Under the pieces are notes generated by a model. The model was given only the letters and a program-made list of their open reading frames with translations, made no database searches and had not been told where the DNA came from. From positions 1 through 43,942 of the forward strand of contig CAKTDC010000028.1 of the NCBI GenBank assembly GCA_934541015.1: a stretch of DNA of 43,942 bases. Reading direction: 5' to 3'. Below, in pieces: positions 25,487-35,822 of the stretch (its first letter is position 1; the number at the start of each line of letters is the position of its first letter). This stretch comes from an uncultured Luteimonas sp. GTDB lineage: Bacteria > Pseudomonadota > Gammaproteobacteria > Xanthomonadales > Xanthomonadaceae. The position numbers were made by a program, and so were the translations under genes.

Positions 25487-27438
25487 CCGGACAATCCTGT
25501 GGCCAGCCGAGGGCCGAGACCGGACCAGCGGCTGGCATGTCGTGACAGCGCGCCGCGGAACACGGCTTCGCTGCCGGCCACGTGCAGCTGGCTGCGTGCG
25601 CGGGTCATGCCGGTGTAGACCAGTTCGCGCGACAGCACGCGTTTGTCGCGCTCCGGCAGCACCAGCCACACCTCGTCGAATTCGCTGCCCTGGGCCTTGT
25701 GCACGGTCATGGCGAAGGCGCTGTCGTGTGCGGGGAGCGCGGCGGGGTGGAAGGGGCGGGGGGTGGCCGGGTCGTCGCCGGGGAACCAGGCCATCACCGT
25801 GCCGTTGTCGTCATTGAGGCAGATGCCGATGTCGCCGTTGAAGAGGCGATGGCGGTAGCTGTTTTCGGTGATGAGCAGCAGGCGGCCGTGGAAGTAGCGG
25901 TGGGTGGCGGTGGCGGGGCCGGCGCCGCGGCGGGTGCCGGCGAGGAGGTCTTCGATGCGGGCGTTGAGGCTGCGGGCGCCCTGGGGGCCTTCGCGCACGG
26001 CGGTGAGGATGCGCAGGCGGCTGGCGTGGGCGAGGGCCTGGGCGGGGTCGGTGGCTTCGGCAAGGGCGGTCCAGTGGGCGAGGAGGTGGTCGCGGTGGGT
26101 GTGGAGGGGGTCGGTGTCGCCTTCGTGGAAGTGGACGCCTGAGAGCTGGTTGCTGCGCAGCAGCGACAGGACGGTGGCGCTGTCGCCTTCGCGGACGGCG
26201 GTAGCGAGGGGGGCGAGGTCGAGGGTGGCGCTCTGGCGGTAGCCGCGGATCAGGTGGATGTGGTGGGCGGGGAAGGTGGGTGATTCGTTTTCCGGGAGGA
26301 ACGTCCATGGACCCCCGCGTTCGCGGGGGTGACGGTCGGAGGCGGGGTGACGGTTGAGGGCGGCGAGGATGCCGGCTAGGACCTCGCCGGCTTCGACGGA
26401 GGGGAGCTGGTCGGGGTCGCCGAGGAGGACCAGACGGGCGCCGTCGGGGACGGCTTCGACCAGCTTGGCCATCAGCGGCAGGTCGATCATGGAGGCTTCG
26501 TCCACCACCACGATGTCGAGCGGGAGCGGGTTGTCGGCGTGGTGCCGGAAGCCCGGGGAGTCGGGGATGGTGCCGAGCAGGCGGTGGAGGGTGGCGCCGG
26601 TGGTGGGCAGGTGGGCGGCGAGGTCGGGGTCGATGCCGCGGTCGGTGAGGGCCTGCACGGCGTGGCGCACGCTCTCGGCCATGCGCTCGGCGGCGCGGCC
26701 GGTGGGCGCGGCCAGGGCGATGCGCGGCGGGGCGGCGCCGGACTCGCGGGCCTGGGCGGCGAGCAGCACCAGCATGCGGGTGATGGTGGTGGTCTTGCCG
26801 GTGCCGGGGCCGCCGGTGACGAGCAGCAGGCTGCGGTGGAGGGCGGCGGCGGCGGCCCTGGCCTGCAGGTCTTCGCCGGTAGCGGCTTCGGGAAAGAGTT
26901 GGGCGAAGAGGGGAGCGAGCCGAGCGGGGATCCGTGCATCGCCGTCGTCGGCGGGGTTCGCGGGAATGCCCCCATCTGCCCCCGGATCGGGACCGGGGCG
27001 GGCGCTTCGGGCCGCTTCCCCCGCAAGCGGGGGAAGTGATGAGGAAGGGGAAGCGCTGCCAATGCGGTGGAGGCCGGCGGCGAGGCGGCGTTCGTATTCG
27101 CGGTAGCGGCGCAGGTAGAGCAGGCCGTGTTCGTAGACGAGCGGGGCGTCGGGGGCGGACTCGGCGTCGCCGTTCTCCGGGCAGGCAACCCAGCGCGAGG
27201 ATTCCAGCGCGCGGCGCCAGTCGTCCGGAGCGGGCCAGTCGATGGGATCTTCCACCAGGCGCTGCGGTTGGGCGGGGTCGAAGCCGGCGTGGCCGGCGGC
27301 CACGGCGAGGGAGGCCAGGGCGGCGGCGGCCAGGACGGAATCCGGGGTGTCCGGGTCGAGGCGGCGCAGGCTCTCGGCCAGCGCGTGGTCGAGGGTGCGG
27401 AGGTGGCCGCTTCGGTGGAGGGTGGTGAGGAGGGTCAT
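25483..27438 (-). CDS. recD: exodeoxyribonuclease V subunit alpha RecD
   Basis: A 651-aa 5'-3' helicase subunit of RecBCD. Walker [10 protein letters not shown], then [21 protein letters not shown] (Walker B), [14 protein letters not shown], the LIRGYRQS motif, and the C-terminal [18 protein letters not shown] and [10 protein letters not shown] motifs are all present. Two stretches look foreign to the family and coincide with palindromic repeats read in frame: around residues 128-142 ([10 protein letters not shown]) and 366-378 ([12 protein letters not shown]). They sit in presumably exposed loops. ATG 27438 overlaps the recB stop (ATGA); an ATG 24 bp earlier is less likely. It is the last gene of recC-recB-recD. 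Confidence 0.94.
   Translation of the reverse strand: MTLLTTLHRSGHLRTLDHALAESLRRLDPDTPDSVLAAAALASLAVAAGHAGFDPAQPQRLVEDPIDWPAPDDWRRALESSRWVACPENGDAESAPDAPLVYEHGLLYLRRYREYERRLAAGLHRIGSASPSSSLPPLAGEAARSARPGPDPGADGGIPANPADDGDARIPARLAPLFAQLFPEAATGEDLQARAAAAALHRSLLLVTGGPGTGKTTTITRMLVLLAAQARESGAAPPRIALAAPTGRAAERMAESVRHAVQALTDRGIDPDLAAHLPTTGATLHRLLGTIPDSPGFRHHADNPLPLDIVVVDEASMIDLPLMAKLVEAVPDGARLVLLGDPDQLPSVEAGEVLAGILAALNRHPASDRHPRERGGPWTFLPENESPTFPAHHIHLIRGYRQSATLDLAPLATAVREGDSATVLSLLRSNQLSGVHFHEGDTDPLHTHRDHLLAHWTALAEATDPAQALAHASRLRILTAVREGPQGARSLNARIEDLLAGTRRGAGPATATHRYFHGRLLLITENSYRHRLFNGDIGICLNDDNGTVMAWFPGDDPATPRPFHPAALPAHDSAFAMTVHKAQGSEFDEVWLVLPERDKRVLSRELVYTGMTRARSQLHVAGSEAVFRGALSRHASRWSGLGPRLATGLSG
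26307..26335. repeat. REP-like palindrome inside recD
   Basis: ACCCCCGCG-TT-CGCGGGGGTGACGG core; same family as 99-178 and 43558-43705. It is translated in frame within RecD as HPRERGGPW. Confidence 0.85.
27015..27036. repeat. perfect 10-bp inverted repeat inside recD
   Basis: CTTCCCCCGC-AA-GCGGGGGAAG. It encodes part of [12 protein letters not shown], a peptide typical of dispersed repeats read through in coding sequence. Confidence 0.85.
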
Positions 27439-30400
27439 GGGCCGGGCTCCGGCGGCCCCCACCCCGGCCCTCCCCCGCGGGCGGGGGAGGGAGCGGATGC
27501 GTAGGCGGAATCGGAGTGCGTGCCGGCCGAGAAGAGGGCGTCGAGGGCGTGCACCAGATCGGGATCGAAGCGCCAGGCGTGGATGCCGTGGCCGTCGCTG
27601 CGGGTGGCGTCGATGCCGCGGCAGAACAGGTAGCGGGCGCCGCCGAAGTCGCGCTCGTAGTCGTAGCCGTCGCCCAGGCGGAAGCGCAGCCAGCGGTGCA
27701 GGGCGAGGGTGTAGATCAGCGCCTGCAGGTGGTATTCGCTGTGCGCCATGGCGTCGTGCAGCTGCGCGGGGGCGTAGCCGGGCAGGCGGTTGGATTTCCA
27801 GTCGAGCACGTACCAGCGGCCGTCGTGCAGGTAGGTGAGGTCGATCAGGCCGGTCATCAGGCCTTCCAGCCTGCGCCGCATGCCGAAGCCCTGGCGCGCG
27901 GTGAGCAGGCCGTGGCGGTGCAGCAGGGCCAGCAGCGCGTCGACGCGGGTAGGGGCGAGGGCGAACTGGAACTCGATCTCGGGGCGACGCTGCGCTTCCG
28001 GCACGGCCACGAGCGTGGTGCCTTCCGGCAGGGCCACGTTGAGGGTGTGGCCGACCATGGACACGATCACGGCCACGCCGTCCTCCATGTCTTCGGCAGC
28101 GTAGCCGCCCTTGCCGAGCGCCTTGGTGATCTTCTCGCGCTCGCCGTCCGGCACCTCGCCACCCGGACGCCAGCCGCGCCAGGCGGCGAAGTCGGCGTTC
28201 TCGAAGGCTTCGTGCAGGACCACGCCGAAGCGGGTGCCGCCGAAGCGCGTGTCGATCGCGGCGGCCTCAGGCGGCGCAACCTCCGGATCTTCGTGCGGCT
28301 CGTCGCGGCCGCCGGGTGCAGGCTGGGTGGCGGCGCTGGAGAGGTCGTGGCCGGCGTCGGCGTTGGCGAGCTGGGTGAAGCTGTAGACCCACCAGTCGCT
28401 GGCGAGCGTGCGCTCCGCGGTGCGGGCAGAAGGCACTTCGTCCACGGTTTCGGCGCCCAGCCAGGGCAGGTCGGTGGGCGGCTCCGCGTCATCGATGGCA
28501 ATCGCGCCCGGCGCGCGGCCAGCCAGCGTTTCGGGGTCGGACACCATGTTCCACAGCGGCGACTGCTTGTAGCTGTAGAACATGCCGGTGGCCAGCCACA
28601 GCGCATCGCGGGTACGGGTGAGGCCGACGTAGAGCAGGCGCGCGTCCTCGGCGCGTTCGCTGCGCTTCCAGGCTTCGCTGGCCTCGTCCCAGCCGCTGGT
28701 TTCGGTTTGCAGCTTCCAGTGCAGCACGCGGCCGTCGTCGCCGTGCACCACGACCTTGCGCCCGGGGCTGCGCGCCTGGCCGCCGATGCCGACGTAGGGC
28801 AGGAACACCAGCGGGTACTCCAGGCCCTTGCTCTTGTGCAGGGTGACGATCTGTACGCGGCGCGCGTCGGACTCCAGGCGCAGCTGCTGGGCCTCGTCGT
28901 CGGCGCTGGCCTCGGCGATGGCCCGCGCCAGCCAGTCGAGCAGGCCGTGCAGGCCGAGCGCGCTGCGCTGGGCTTCCTGCAGCTGCTCGGCCAGCTGCAG
29001 GTAGTTGGTGAGGCGGCGCTCGCCGTCCATCAGGCCGAGCAGGCGCGGGGCGCCCTGGGCGCACAGCTCGCCGACCAGCGCCAGCGGGCCGCCACGCTGC
29101 AGGCGCTCGCGCCAGGCCAGCGCCTCCATCTGTTTCTGCTGCAGCACGTCGCCTTCGGCGTCGAGCGCGGCGATCGCATGCGCGTCCCCGCCCGCCAGCA
29201 CGGTAGCGAGCGCGGCGCGCAGGCGGCGGTCGTCGGCGCCGTGCACCAGCGCCTGCAGCAGGGTGTGCAGTTCCCGGGCTTCATCGGTGGCGAACAGGCT
29301 CTGCTTGCCCGCGGCCACCGCCGGGATGCCGACCGCGGCCAGGGCATCGCGGATCTGCAGCGCCTCGCGGTGGGTGCGCACCAGCACGGCGATATCGCCG
29401 GGACGCACCGGTTGGCCCGTGACGGTGGCGCGCCCGGCGCGGCCGTCGGCAAGCACGCCGTGGATGGCGGCAACGCAGGCGTTGGTGGCCAGTTCGCGGG
29501 AGTCAGGCGAGCTGTGGGGCTTCAGATTTCCGTTCTTGAAGCGTTCGGTCGGTTCGGGTGCGCGCCACAGGGCGATGGCCGGCGCCGGGGCGCCGTCGCG
29601 CAGGTACTCGTCGTCGCTGCGCGAGCCGCCCGGCTGCACCGGGTGGAATCTGATGCGTTCGTCGATGAAGGGTGGATCGGCCCTGGCCTGATCCTGCTCG
29701 TGCGCGTCCTGCGCCTGCTGGTAGAGCGCCTGGATGCCAGCCAGCACGGCCGGGCGCGAGCGGAAGTTCCTGTCCAGCGGCGGCGCCTTGCGGGCGGTCC
29801 CGCTGGCGGCGAGGTAGGTGTGGACATCGCCGCCACGGAAGCCGTAGATGGCCTGCTTGGGATCGCCGATCAGGAACAGCGCCGGCTCCGGGCTGCCGGC
29901 ACCGAACACGCGGTTGAAGATCTGCCACTGGCGCGCGTCGGTGTCCTGGAACTCGTCCACCAGGGCGATGCGGTACTGGTTGCGCAGGCGCTCAGCCAGT
30001 GCATCGCCATGCTCTCCTTCCAGCGCCTCGGCCACGCGGTCGATCTGGTCGTCGAAGGTGTGCACCCGGGCCTGCTGCTTGTGCCGGGCCAGGCGACGGC
30101 GGGCATCGTCGCGCAGGCGGTGCAGCAGGGCGACCTGGCGGGCTTCGCGCACGCGGTCAGCTTCTGCCAGGGCGGCGGCGTAATCGGCCACCGCGCCACA
30201 CAGCGGGGAATCGGGGGTCCATCCGGTGCCGGCCTTGCTGGTGAACTCAAGCAGCTTGTCGCGTTGCAGATGTTGCAGCTTGGCGTGTTGGAAACGCGAA
30301 CCGGGTTCCGCGCGGTCGCACCAGCGGGCCAATTGGGTGAACAGGTCCTCGATCCATTCGGCCTGGTAGCTGCCGCCCTTGAGCACCTTGGCTTCCGTGG

Positions 30401-31133
30401 CCTTCAGCAGCTCATCGCGGAAGGCGTCGCCGTGCGAGCGTGCGATGTCGGCGAACGCCTTGGCGGCGGCCCGCAGCATCGGCCCGGGGTCTGGCAGCGC
30501 GTTCGGCGGCGCGGGCAGCAGCACTTCCTCGCGCACCAGCGCCGGGAGGTCCTCGGCCAGCGCGTCCGGCCCCTTCGACCAAAGGGCACTCAGGTCGTCC
30601 ACGGCGTCGGCGTCCGCGGCGTGCGCGCGCCACAGGTCTGCGGCGATGGCGGCATACAGTTCGGTGTGGCTGGTCAACAGTTCCGGCGGATCAAAGCCCT
30701 GCCCGCTTTCCAGCGCATGCTCGCGCAGCACCCGGGCGCAGAAGCCGTGGATGGTGAAGATGGCCGCCATGTCGATGTCGTCGGCGGCCCGGCGAAGCCT
30801 GCGGCGCAGGGCATCGCGGGACTCTTCGCCGTGACTGACATGCTGCTCGATCAGCGCCTGCATCAACGCCGCCTCGGGCGACTCCGCCACCACGTTGTCC
30901 GCCGCCACATCCGCCGCCAAGACCAGCCGCTGGCGCACCCGCGCGCGCAGCTCCTGGGTGGCCGCTTCAGTAAAGGTGACGGCAAGGATCTCGCCCACGC
31001 CCAGGCCGCGCTCGAGTACCAGCCGGGCCAGCAGGGTGGCTAGGGTAAAGGTCTTGCCGGTGCCTGCGGAGGCTTCGATGGCCCAGACGCCGTCGAGCGG
31101 CTGCGCCAGCCAGGGATCGTGCTGCGCGCTCAC
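27435..31133 (-). CDS. recB: exodeoxyribonuclease V subunit beta RecB
   Basis: A 1232-aa 3'-5' helicase and nuclease subunit. Walker A ASAGTGKTFT (21-30), the VTFTEAATQELR motif, the IALVDEFQDTD Walker B, LIGDPKQAIYGFRGGD, LHKSKGLEYPLVFLPY and LYVGLTRTRDALW. The C-terminal nuclease domain shows FGVVLHEAFE, GLIDLTYLHDG and VLDWKSN (the D...DxK active site) and HLQALIYTLAL. The GTG start at 31133 overlaps the recC stop (GTGA); longer open sequence upstream is recC shadow. The last ~15 residues ([19 protein letters not shown]) are encoded by a palindromic repeat at the recB-recD junction and look like an extension of the natural C-terminus. Confidence 0.94.
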   Translation of the reverse strand: MSAQHDPWLAQPLDGVWAIEASAGTGKTFTLATLLARLVLERGLGVGEILAVTFTEAATQELRARVRQRLVLAADVAADNVVAESPEAALMQALIEQHVSHGEESRDALRRRLRRAADDIDMAAIFTIHGFCARVLREHALESGQGFDPPELLTSHTELYAAIAADLWRAHAADADAVDDLSALWSKGPDALAEDLPALVREEVLLPAPPNALPDPGPMLRAAAKAFADIARSHGDAFRDELLKATEAKVLKGGSYQAEWIEDLFTQLARWCDRAEPGSRFQHAKLQHLQRDKLLEFTSKAGTGWTPDSPLCGAVADYAAALAEADRVREARQVALLHRLRDDARRRLARHKQQARVHTFDDQIDRVAEALEGEHGDALAERLRNQYRIALVDEFQDTDARQWQIFNRVFGAGSPEPALFLIGDPKQAIYGFRGGDVHTYLAASGTARKAPPLDRNFRSRPAVLAGIQALYQQAQDAHEQDQARADPPFIDERIRFHPVQPGGSRSDDEYLRDGAPAPAIALWRAPEPTERFKNGNLKPHSSPDSRELATNACVAAIHGVLADGRAGRATVTGQPVRPGDIAVLVRTHREALQIRDALAAVGIPAVAAGKQSLFATDEARELHTLLQALVHGADDRRLRAALATVLAGGDAHAIAALDAEGDVLQQKQMEALAWRERLQRGGPLALVGELCAQGAPRLLGLMDGERRLTNYLQLAEQLQEAQRSALGLHGLLDWLARAIAEASADDEAQQLRLESDARRVQIVTLHKSKGLEYPLVFLPYVGIGGQARSPGRKVVVHGDDGRVLHWKLQTETSGWDEASEAWKRSERAEDARLLYVGLTRTRDALWLATGMFYSYKQSPLWNMVSDPETLAGRAPGAIAIDDAEPPTDLPWLGAETVDEVPSARTAERTLASDWWVYSFTQLANADAGHDLSSAATQPAPGGRDEPHEDPEVAPPEAAAIDTRFGGTRFGVVLHEAFENADFAAWRGWRPGGEVPDGEREKITKALGKGGYAAEDMEDGVAVIVSMVGHTLNVALPEGTTLVAVPEAQRRPEIEFQFALAPTRVDALLALLHRHGLLTARQGFGMRRRLEGLMTGLIDLTYLHDGRWYVLDWKSNRLPGYAPAQLHDAMAHSEYHLQALIYTLALHRWLRFRLGDGYDYERDFGGARYLFCRGIDATRSDGHGIHAWRFDPDLVHALDALFSAGTHSDSAYASAPSPARGGGPGWGPPEPGP
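27468..27491. repeat. palindromic repeat at recB 3' end
   Basis: CCCTCCCCCG (27468-27477) and CGGGGGAGGG (27482-27491) form a perfect 10-bp stem with a 4-nt loop; read in frame as the RecB C-terminal tail. Confidence 0.85.
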
Positions 31134-34100
31134 TCGCTGTCCTCCGGTTCGAAGCGCTGGGCCAGGCCTGCGAGCGTGGCGGGATCGATACCGCCGTACA
31201 CCTTGCCGTCGCGCACCGCCAAGAACACGAGCATGGCGGTGTCGGCGAAGCGGAGCAGCGCGGCATCCTCGGCGAACGGATCGTAGCCGCGCAATACCTG
31301 GCGCAGCGCATCGCCATGGCCTTCGGCGTAGCTCCTGTTGCTTCCGTGCCACTGCTTGACCGCGGCCTCGACGCCGCGCTCGGGGGTGTCCGCACTGCAA
31401 TAGGCCCAGGCGCTGCGAGGCGCGTACAACAGGGGCTCGCGCAGGCCCGTGGCACGTAGCGCCAAGAGCTCGCGCAGGGCCGCGCGGGCTTCGGCGGTGG
31501 TGAGCACCCGGCGCGCGTGCGGCCCGGTGCCGTCGCGGCCGGCGTCGAAGAATTCCACGACCGGCAGATCAATGCCGGCGGCACACGCCAGCAGCCAGTC
31601 CAGCCCGCTGCGGATCACGCTGGGGCCGTTGGGTTCACCGAAGCGCAGGCGGGCGATTCCGTGCGGGTACGCATCGTTGATGCGGCCATGCACGCGCACG
31701 CCGTCGATCTCCACTTCGGCCAGCACCGATCCGGGCTCGGCATCACCGCGCCACTGCGCGAATGCGTCCAGCCACGGCGCCAGCACTTCGCGCTGGTCGG
31801 CGAGCACACGGCGCCCGGACGCGCCCGATGGCAGCAGGCCGCGGGCCCGGAGCGAGGCGTGGATGGCGGCCTCGTCGCGGCCCTGCAGCAGTTCGTTGAA
31901 CAGCTCGCGCTGCAGGATGCTGCGCTCCAAGCCGCCACTTGGCGCGGCCAGCGGTTCGAGATCGTCGCCGTGCTCTTCGATTTCGATCAGCCGCATGCCC
32001 ATGCGGGCGAGCAGCTCTTCGGCCGGGTGCAGCAGGAAGCGCCGCAGGGCGCTGATCGGCAGCTCCGGCCCGGCCTCGTCCGGTGCGAGTGGATCGCCGA
32101 CGAACCAGGGCGGCAGGACCACCCGCCGATCCACGGCGCCGGCGGCGGCCTGCTGCCAGCGGGAGTGATAAGAGAAGCGGCGCGGCTCGTCGGCAGGACC
32201 AAAGGCCTCGGCCGAGAACGGCTGCAGCGGGTGCCGCACCACCAGCGACTCGGCCACGTCGCCCGCTTCCGGCGCGTGCTGGCCCACGGCGGCGTCGATC
32301 AGTTCGGACACCAGCACCGACGGCTCGCGGCGGCTGCCGTCGCGCGGGTCGGCGCCCTGCCAGCTGGCGTAGAACACGTCCTGGGCGGCGGTGAACAGCT
32401 GCAGGAACAGGAAGCGGTCGTCGTCGCGGGTGGAGCGGTCGCCGGCGCGGCGGCGGTCGGTGCCGAGCTCGGCGGTGAGGCGGTTGAGCCCGGGCGCGGA
32501 ATCGCGGCGCGGGAACTCGCCGTCGTTCATGCCCAGCACGCAGATCACCCGGAACGGCAGCAGCCGCATCGGCACCATGCGCGCGATGCTGATGCCGCCG
32601 GTGAGCAGCGGCGCGCGGGTGTCGGCCTCGGCCAGCACGGCGCCGAAGTGCGCACGCACGGCCTCGGCCGGCACCGGGTCTTCGAAATCGGCGGCCTCGG
32701 CGGTCCTGGCGAATTCATCCACCAGCGTGCGCAGCCGGTCCAGCGCGCGCTGGCCGGCGGTGCTGGAAGGCGGCCTGGGCAGCAGCGCGTCGAGCAGCTC
32801 CAGCAGGCGCTCGCGCCACTGCGCCGGCGGCATCGCCTCGCCCAGCACCTTCGAATACCGGGCCAGCACCCGCAGCAGCCGCAGCAGGGTGTCGAGCACG
32901 TCCAGCGCGCCGCCCTCCAGGTCCGGCAGCGGGGCGACGATGCGGCCGTCGCTGGCGCGGATCAGGGCGTCGCTGCCGCTGGCGTGGCCCAGCAGCAGGC
33001 GGTCGAAGGCGAAGGCCCAGGTGTAGGCGTCGTCCTCGGGCGCTTCGAAGCGGGCGCGGTGCCTGCCGTCCAGGCCCCAGCGCGCGCCGGCGGCCGTGAG
33101 CCAGGCCTGCAGGCGCTCGATCGCGGGCGCATCCAGGCCGTTGGCTTCGGCAAGCGCGGGGCTGGCGAGCAGATCGAGCGTTTCATTGAGGCCGAAGCGC
33201 GACACCGGCAGCGCCAGCAGGCGCAGGAACACCTCCGCCAGCGGCTCGCTGGCCAGCGGGCTGGCGTCGGCCAGGGCGTAGGGGATCGCCTCTCCCGGCG
33301 CCGCGTCGCCGCCGCCGCGGTCGCCGAACACCGCCTCCAGGTAGGGCAGGTAGGGGTCGATGTCCGGCGCCAGCACCGCCACCTCCCGCGGCTGCAGGGG
33401 CGGATCGAAGCGGTCGTCGTCGAACAGCGCGCGCAGCTGGTCGCGCAGCACCTGCAGCTCGCGCAGGCGGGTGTGGCAGGCGTGCAGCTGCAGGCTGGGA
33501 TCACGCTTGTCCACGGCATTGCGCAGCGGCCAGCCGGGTTCGCCGCGGCGATGGTGGATGTCCGACTGCAGGCGCCGCAGCAGGCCCGGCCCTTCGGGCG
33601 ACAGCGCCCCCGCCGCCGCGCCTTCGCCCGGATCGGCATGGGCATGGATCTCGGCCGAGGCCTGGACCACCTCGTAATCGCCGACCAGCCGCATGAAGTC
33701 GACGCCGGCCGCGCCCCAGGCCTGCAGCAGGCGACTTTCGCCACCGGCCAGCAGCGGGCCCTCCGCGAACAGCTGCTCGTCGGACAACGCCCGCACGCGC
33801 TGCAGGTCGCCCCACCAGTCCCTCGCCGGCGACGGCACGAAGCAGTGCAGGGTGCCGACCCGCGCCTGGGTGGCGATCACCCGCAGCACGTCGGGCGAGA
33901 CGTTGAGCGTGGCGAAGGCCGAGAGCCGCGCCGGCAGCCCGCGGGGCAACGGGCCGTCGGCCGGCGCGAAGCGGGCGAGGTATTCCTGGATGCGCCGCGC
34001 GCGGTGCGGGCGCCCGCGCCCCACGCGCCGCCACAGCATCGCCTGCGGATCGTCCGGATCGGCGCCGTCCTCCCAGCGCAGCAGCCAGTCGCGGCGCCAG

Positions 34101-34549
34101 GCCTGGTATTTCTCGAACACCTGCGCCAGTTCCCCGGCCAGCGCCCAGGCGCGCAGCGGGTCGTCGCCGTCGACGTGCGCCCGGATCGCCGCCATCGCCG
34201 GACGCTCCAGCAGCGCGCGGTCGCCCAGCGCCTCGTACAGATGCCAGCGCAGGGTGTCGGCGTCGAGCTCCTGGTCGGGCCGCCCGAGGTTGGCGTCGAG
34301 CGCGCGGCCGACGAACTCACCCGGCGTCAGGAACTCGATGTTGGCCGCCACCCCGTGCCGCGCCGCCAGCGACGCCTGCAGCCAGCGGCGCATCGCCACC
34401 TGCGGGATCAGCACCACGTCCGGCGCCAGCGGCGCCGCCGGATCGGCCGGCGCGCGCAGGATCCCGGCGAGGATGCCGGCCAGCACTTCCAGCGCGTTGG
34501 AATGGTAGAGGCGGAAGTCCGGGGCTGGCGCGGTCATGGTCGCCGGCAT
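31130..34549 (-). CDS. recC: exodeoxyribonuclease V subunit gamma RecC
   Basis: A 1139-aa (or 1135-aa) Chi-recognition and scaffold subunit of RecBCD. The N-terminus FRLYHSNALEVLAGIL, the PQVAMRRWLQASLAARHGVA block, ELAQVFEKYQAWRRDWLLRW, LHACHTRLRELQVLRDQL and ICVLGMNDGEFPR are all characteristic of RecC. It keeps inactive helicase and nuclease folds, with no Walker A, as is normal. Two in-frame ATGs (34549 and 34537) are equally possible; neither has a good Shine-Dalgarno sequence. It starts 46 bp after the ackA stop on the same strand, so recCBD may be transcribed with the acetate genes or from a promoter inside ackA. It overlaps recB by the GTGA junction. Confidence 0.93.
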   Translation of the reverse strand: MPATMTAPAPDFRLYHSNALEVLAGILAGILRAPADPAAPLAPDVVLIPQVAMRRWLQASLAARHGVAANIEFLTPGEFVGRALDANLGRPDQELDADTLRWHLYEALGDRALLERPAMAAIRAHVDGDDPLRAWALAGELAQVFEKYQAWRRDWLLRWEDGADPDDPQAMLWRRVGRGRPHRARRIQEYLARFAPADGPLPRGLPARLSAFATLNVSPDVLRVIATQARVGTLHCFVPSPARDWWGDLQRVRALSDEQLFAEGPLLAGGESRLLQAWGAAGVDFMRLVGDYEVVQASAEIHAHADPGEGAAAGALSPEGPGLLRRLQSDIHHRRGEPGWPLRNAVDKRDPSLQLHACHTRLRELQVLRDQLRALFDDDRFDPPLQPREVAVLAPDIDPYLPYLEAVFGDRGGGDAAPGEAIPYALADASPLASEPLAEVFLRLLALPVSRFGLNETLDLLASPALAEANGLDAPAIERLQAWLTAAGARWGLDGRHRARFEAPEDDAYTWAFAFDRLLLGHASGSDALIRASDGRIVAPLPDLEGGALDVLDTLLRLLRVLARYSKVLGEAMPPAQWRERLLELLDALLPRPPSSTAGQRALDRLRTLVDEFARTAEAADFEDPVPAEAVRAHFGAVLAEADTRAPLLTGGISIARMVPMRLLPFRVICVLGMNDGEFPRRDSAPGLNRLTAELGTDRRRAGDRSTRDDDRFLFLQLFTAAQDVFYASWQGADPRDGSRREPSVLVSELIDAAVGQHAPEAGDVAESLVVRHPLQPFSAEAFGPADEPRRFSYHSRWQQAAAGAVDRRVVLPPWFVGDPLAPDEAGPELPISALRRFLLHPAEELLARMGMRLIEIEEHGDDLEPLAAPSGGLERSILQRELFNELLQGRDEAAIHASLRARGLLPSGASGRRVLADQREVLAPWLDAFAQWRGDAEPGSVLAEVEIDGVRVHGRINDAYPHGIARLRFGEPNGPSVIRSGLDWLLACAAGIDLPVVEFFDAGRDGTGPHARRVLTTAEARAALRELLALRATGLREPLLYAPRSAWAYCSADTPERGVEAAVKQWHGSNRSYAEGHGDALRQVLRGYDPFAEDAALLRFADTAMLVFLAVRDGKVYGGIDPATLAGLAQRFEPEDSE

Positions 34550-34595
34550 TGTGCCGGAGCCCGGTCGCAGCGGCCGAGACGTCGCCGCCGCGCGC

Positions 34596-35822
34596 TCAGC
34601 CGGCGGCGTCGGAGCCTGCCGCCGCGCACAGCCGCAGCGCGTCGCGCGCGGCGATCCACTCCTCGTTGGTCGGCTCCACGCCGACGATGACGCGGCTGTC
34701 GGCCGACGAGATCACCGCCGCGTGGGCGTCGTTGGCGGCATCGTCCAGGGCCACGCCGAGGAAGGCCAGGTCGCGGCACACGCGCTCGCGGATGAAGGCG
34801 TTGTGCTCGCCGACGCCGGCGGTGAACACCAGCAGGTCCAGGCCGCCGAGCACCGCCGCCAGCGCGCCGATCTCGCGCACGATCCGGCGCACGTACAGCG
34901 CCAGCGCGATGCGCGCGCGCTCGCCGGCCTCGCCCGGGTCGCCCTCGTGCTTCACGATCACCCGCGGCTCCGGGGAGATCCCCGACACGCCCAGCAGCCC
35001 CGAGCGGTGGTAGAGCACCTGTCCCACCTGCTCGCGCGTCAGCCGCTCGACCTCCATCAGGTACAGCAGCGCGCCCGGGTCGAGCGCACCGGTGCGGGTG
35101 CCCATCATCAGCCCGTCGAGCGCGGAGAAGCCCATGGTCGTGGCCACGCTGCGCAGGTCCTGCATCGCGCACAGGCTGGCGCCGCTGCCCAGGTGCGCGA
35201 CCACGGTGCGTCCGCGCGCGGCCTCGCCGTGGCGCTCGGGCAAGGCCTGGGCGATATAGGCATAGGACAGGCCGTGGAAGCCGTAGCGGCGCAGCCCGCG
35301 CTCCCACGCCGCCCACGGCAGCGGCACGATCTGCTCGACCATCGGCAGGGTGTGGTGGAAACCGGTGTCGAAGCAGGCCACCTGCGGCAGGTCCGGATAT
35401 TCGCGCAGCAGGATCTCGATCGCCTCCAGCGCGAACGGCTGGTGCAGGGGCGCGAGCGGGATGTAGCCCATCAGGTCGACCAGCACCACCGCGTCGATCC
35501 GCGTGGGCTCGAAGTAGCGGCTGCCGCCGTGGACCACGCGGTGCGCGACCACCGCCACGCGCCGGCCCTGCAGGCGCGCGAGCACGCGCTCGCGGATCAG
35601 CGCCAGCGCGTCGCGGTAGGGATGCTTCGCGTCCAGGTCGATCGCGAACGGCGTGACGCCGGTCTCGCCGAAGTCCGGCGTCGGCCCACCGATGCCCTGC
35701 ACCTTGCCGTTCCACAGCGGCCGCCGCGGCAGCGGATCGGCGGCCGCGTCGAACACCGCGAACTTGATGCTCGACGAGCCGCAGTTGAGCACCACCGCCA
35801 CCTCGCCGGCGACGACACTCAC
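34596..35822 (-). CDS. ackA: acetate kinase
   Basis: A 408-aa enzyme that interconverts acetyl phosphate + ADP and acetate + ATP. Hallmarks: VVLNCGSSSIKFAVF at the N-terminus, VVHGGSRYF, ACFDTGFHHTLP, RYGFHGLSY, VAHLGSGASLCA, MGFSALDGLMMGTRTGALDP and VFTAGVGEHNAFIRERVC; the catalytic Glu and Arg regions are intact. The GTG start at 35822 overlaps the stop of the upstream phosphate acetyltransferase gene (GTGA), so the pair is translationally coupled. Together they link acetyl-CoA to substrate-level ATP formation. Confidence 0.95.
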   Translation of the reverse strand: MSVVAGEVAVVLNCGSSSIKFAVFDAAADPLPRRPLWNGKVQGIGGPTPDFGETGVTPFAIDLDAKHPYRDALALIRERVLARLQGRRVAVVAHRVVHGGSRYFEPTRIDAVVLVDLMGYIPLAPLHQPFALEAIEILLREYPDLPQVACFDTGFHHTLPMVEQIVPLPWAAWERGLRRYGFHGLSYAYIAQALPERHGEAARGRTVVAHLGSGASLCAMQDLRSVATTMGFSALDGLMMGTRTGALDPGALLYLMEVERLTREQVGQVLYHRSGLLGVSGISPEPRVIVKHEGDPGEAGERARIALALYVRRIVREIGALAAVLGGLDLLVFTAGVGEHNAFIRERVCRDLAFLGVALDDAANDAHAAVISSADSRVIVGVEPTNEEWIAARDALRLCAAAGSDAAG

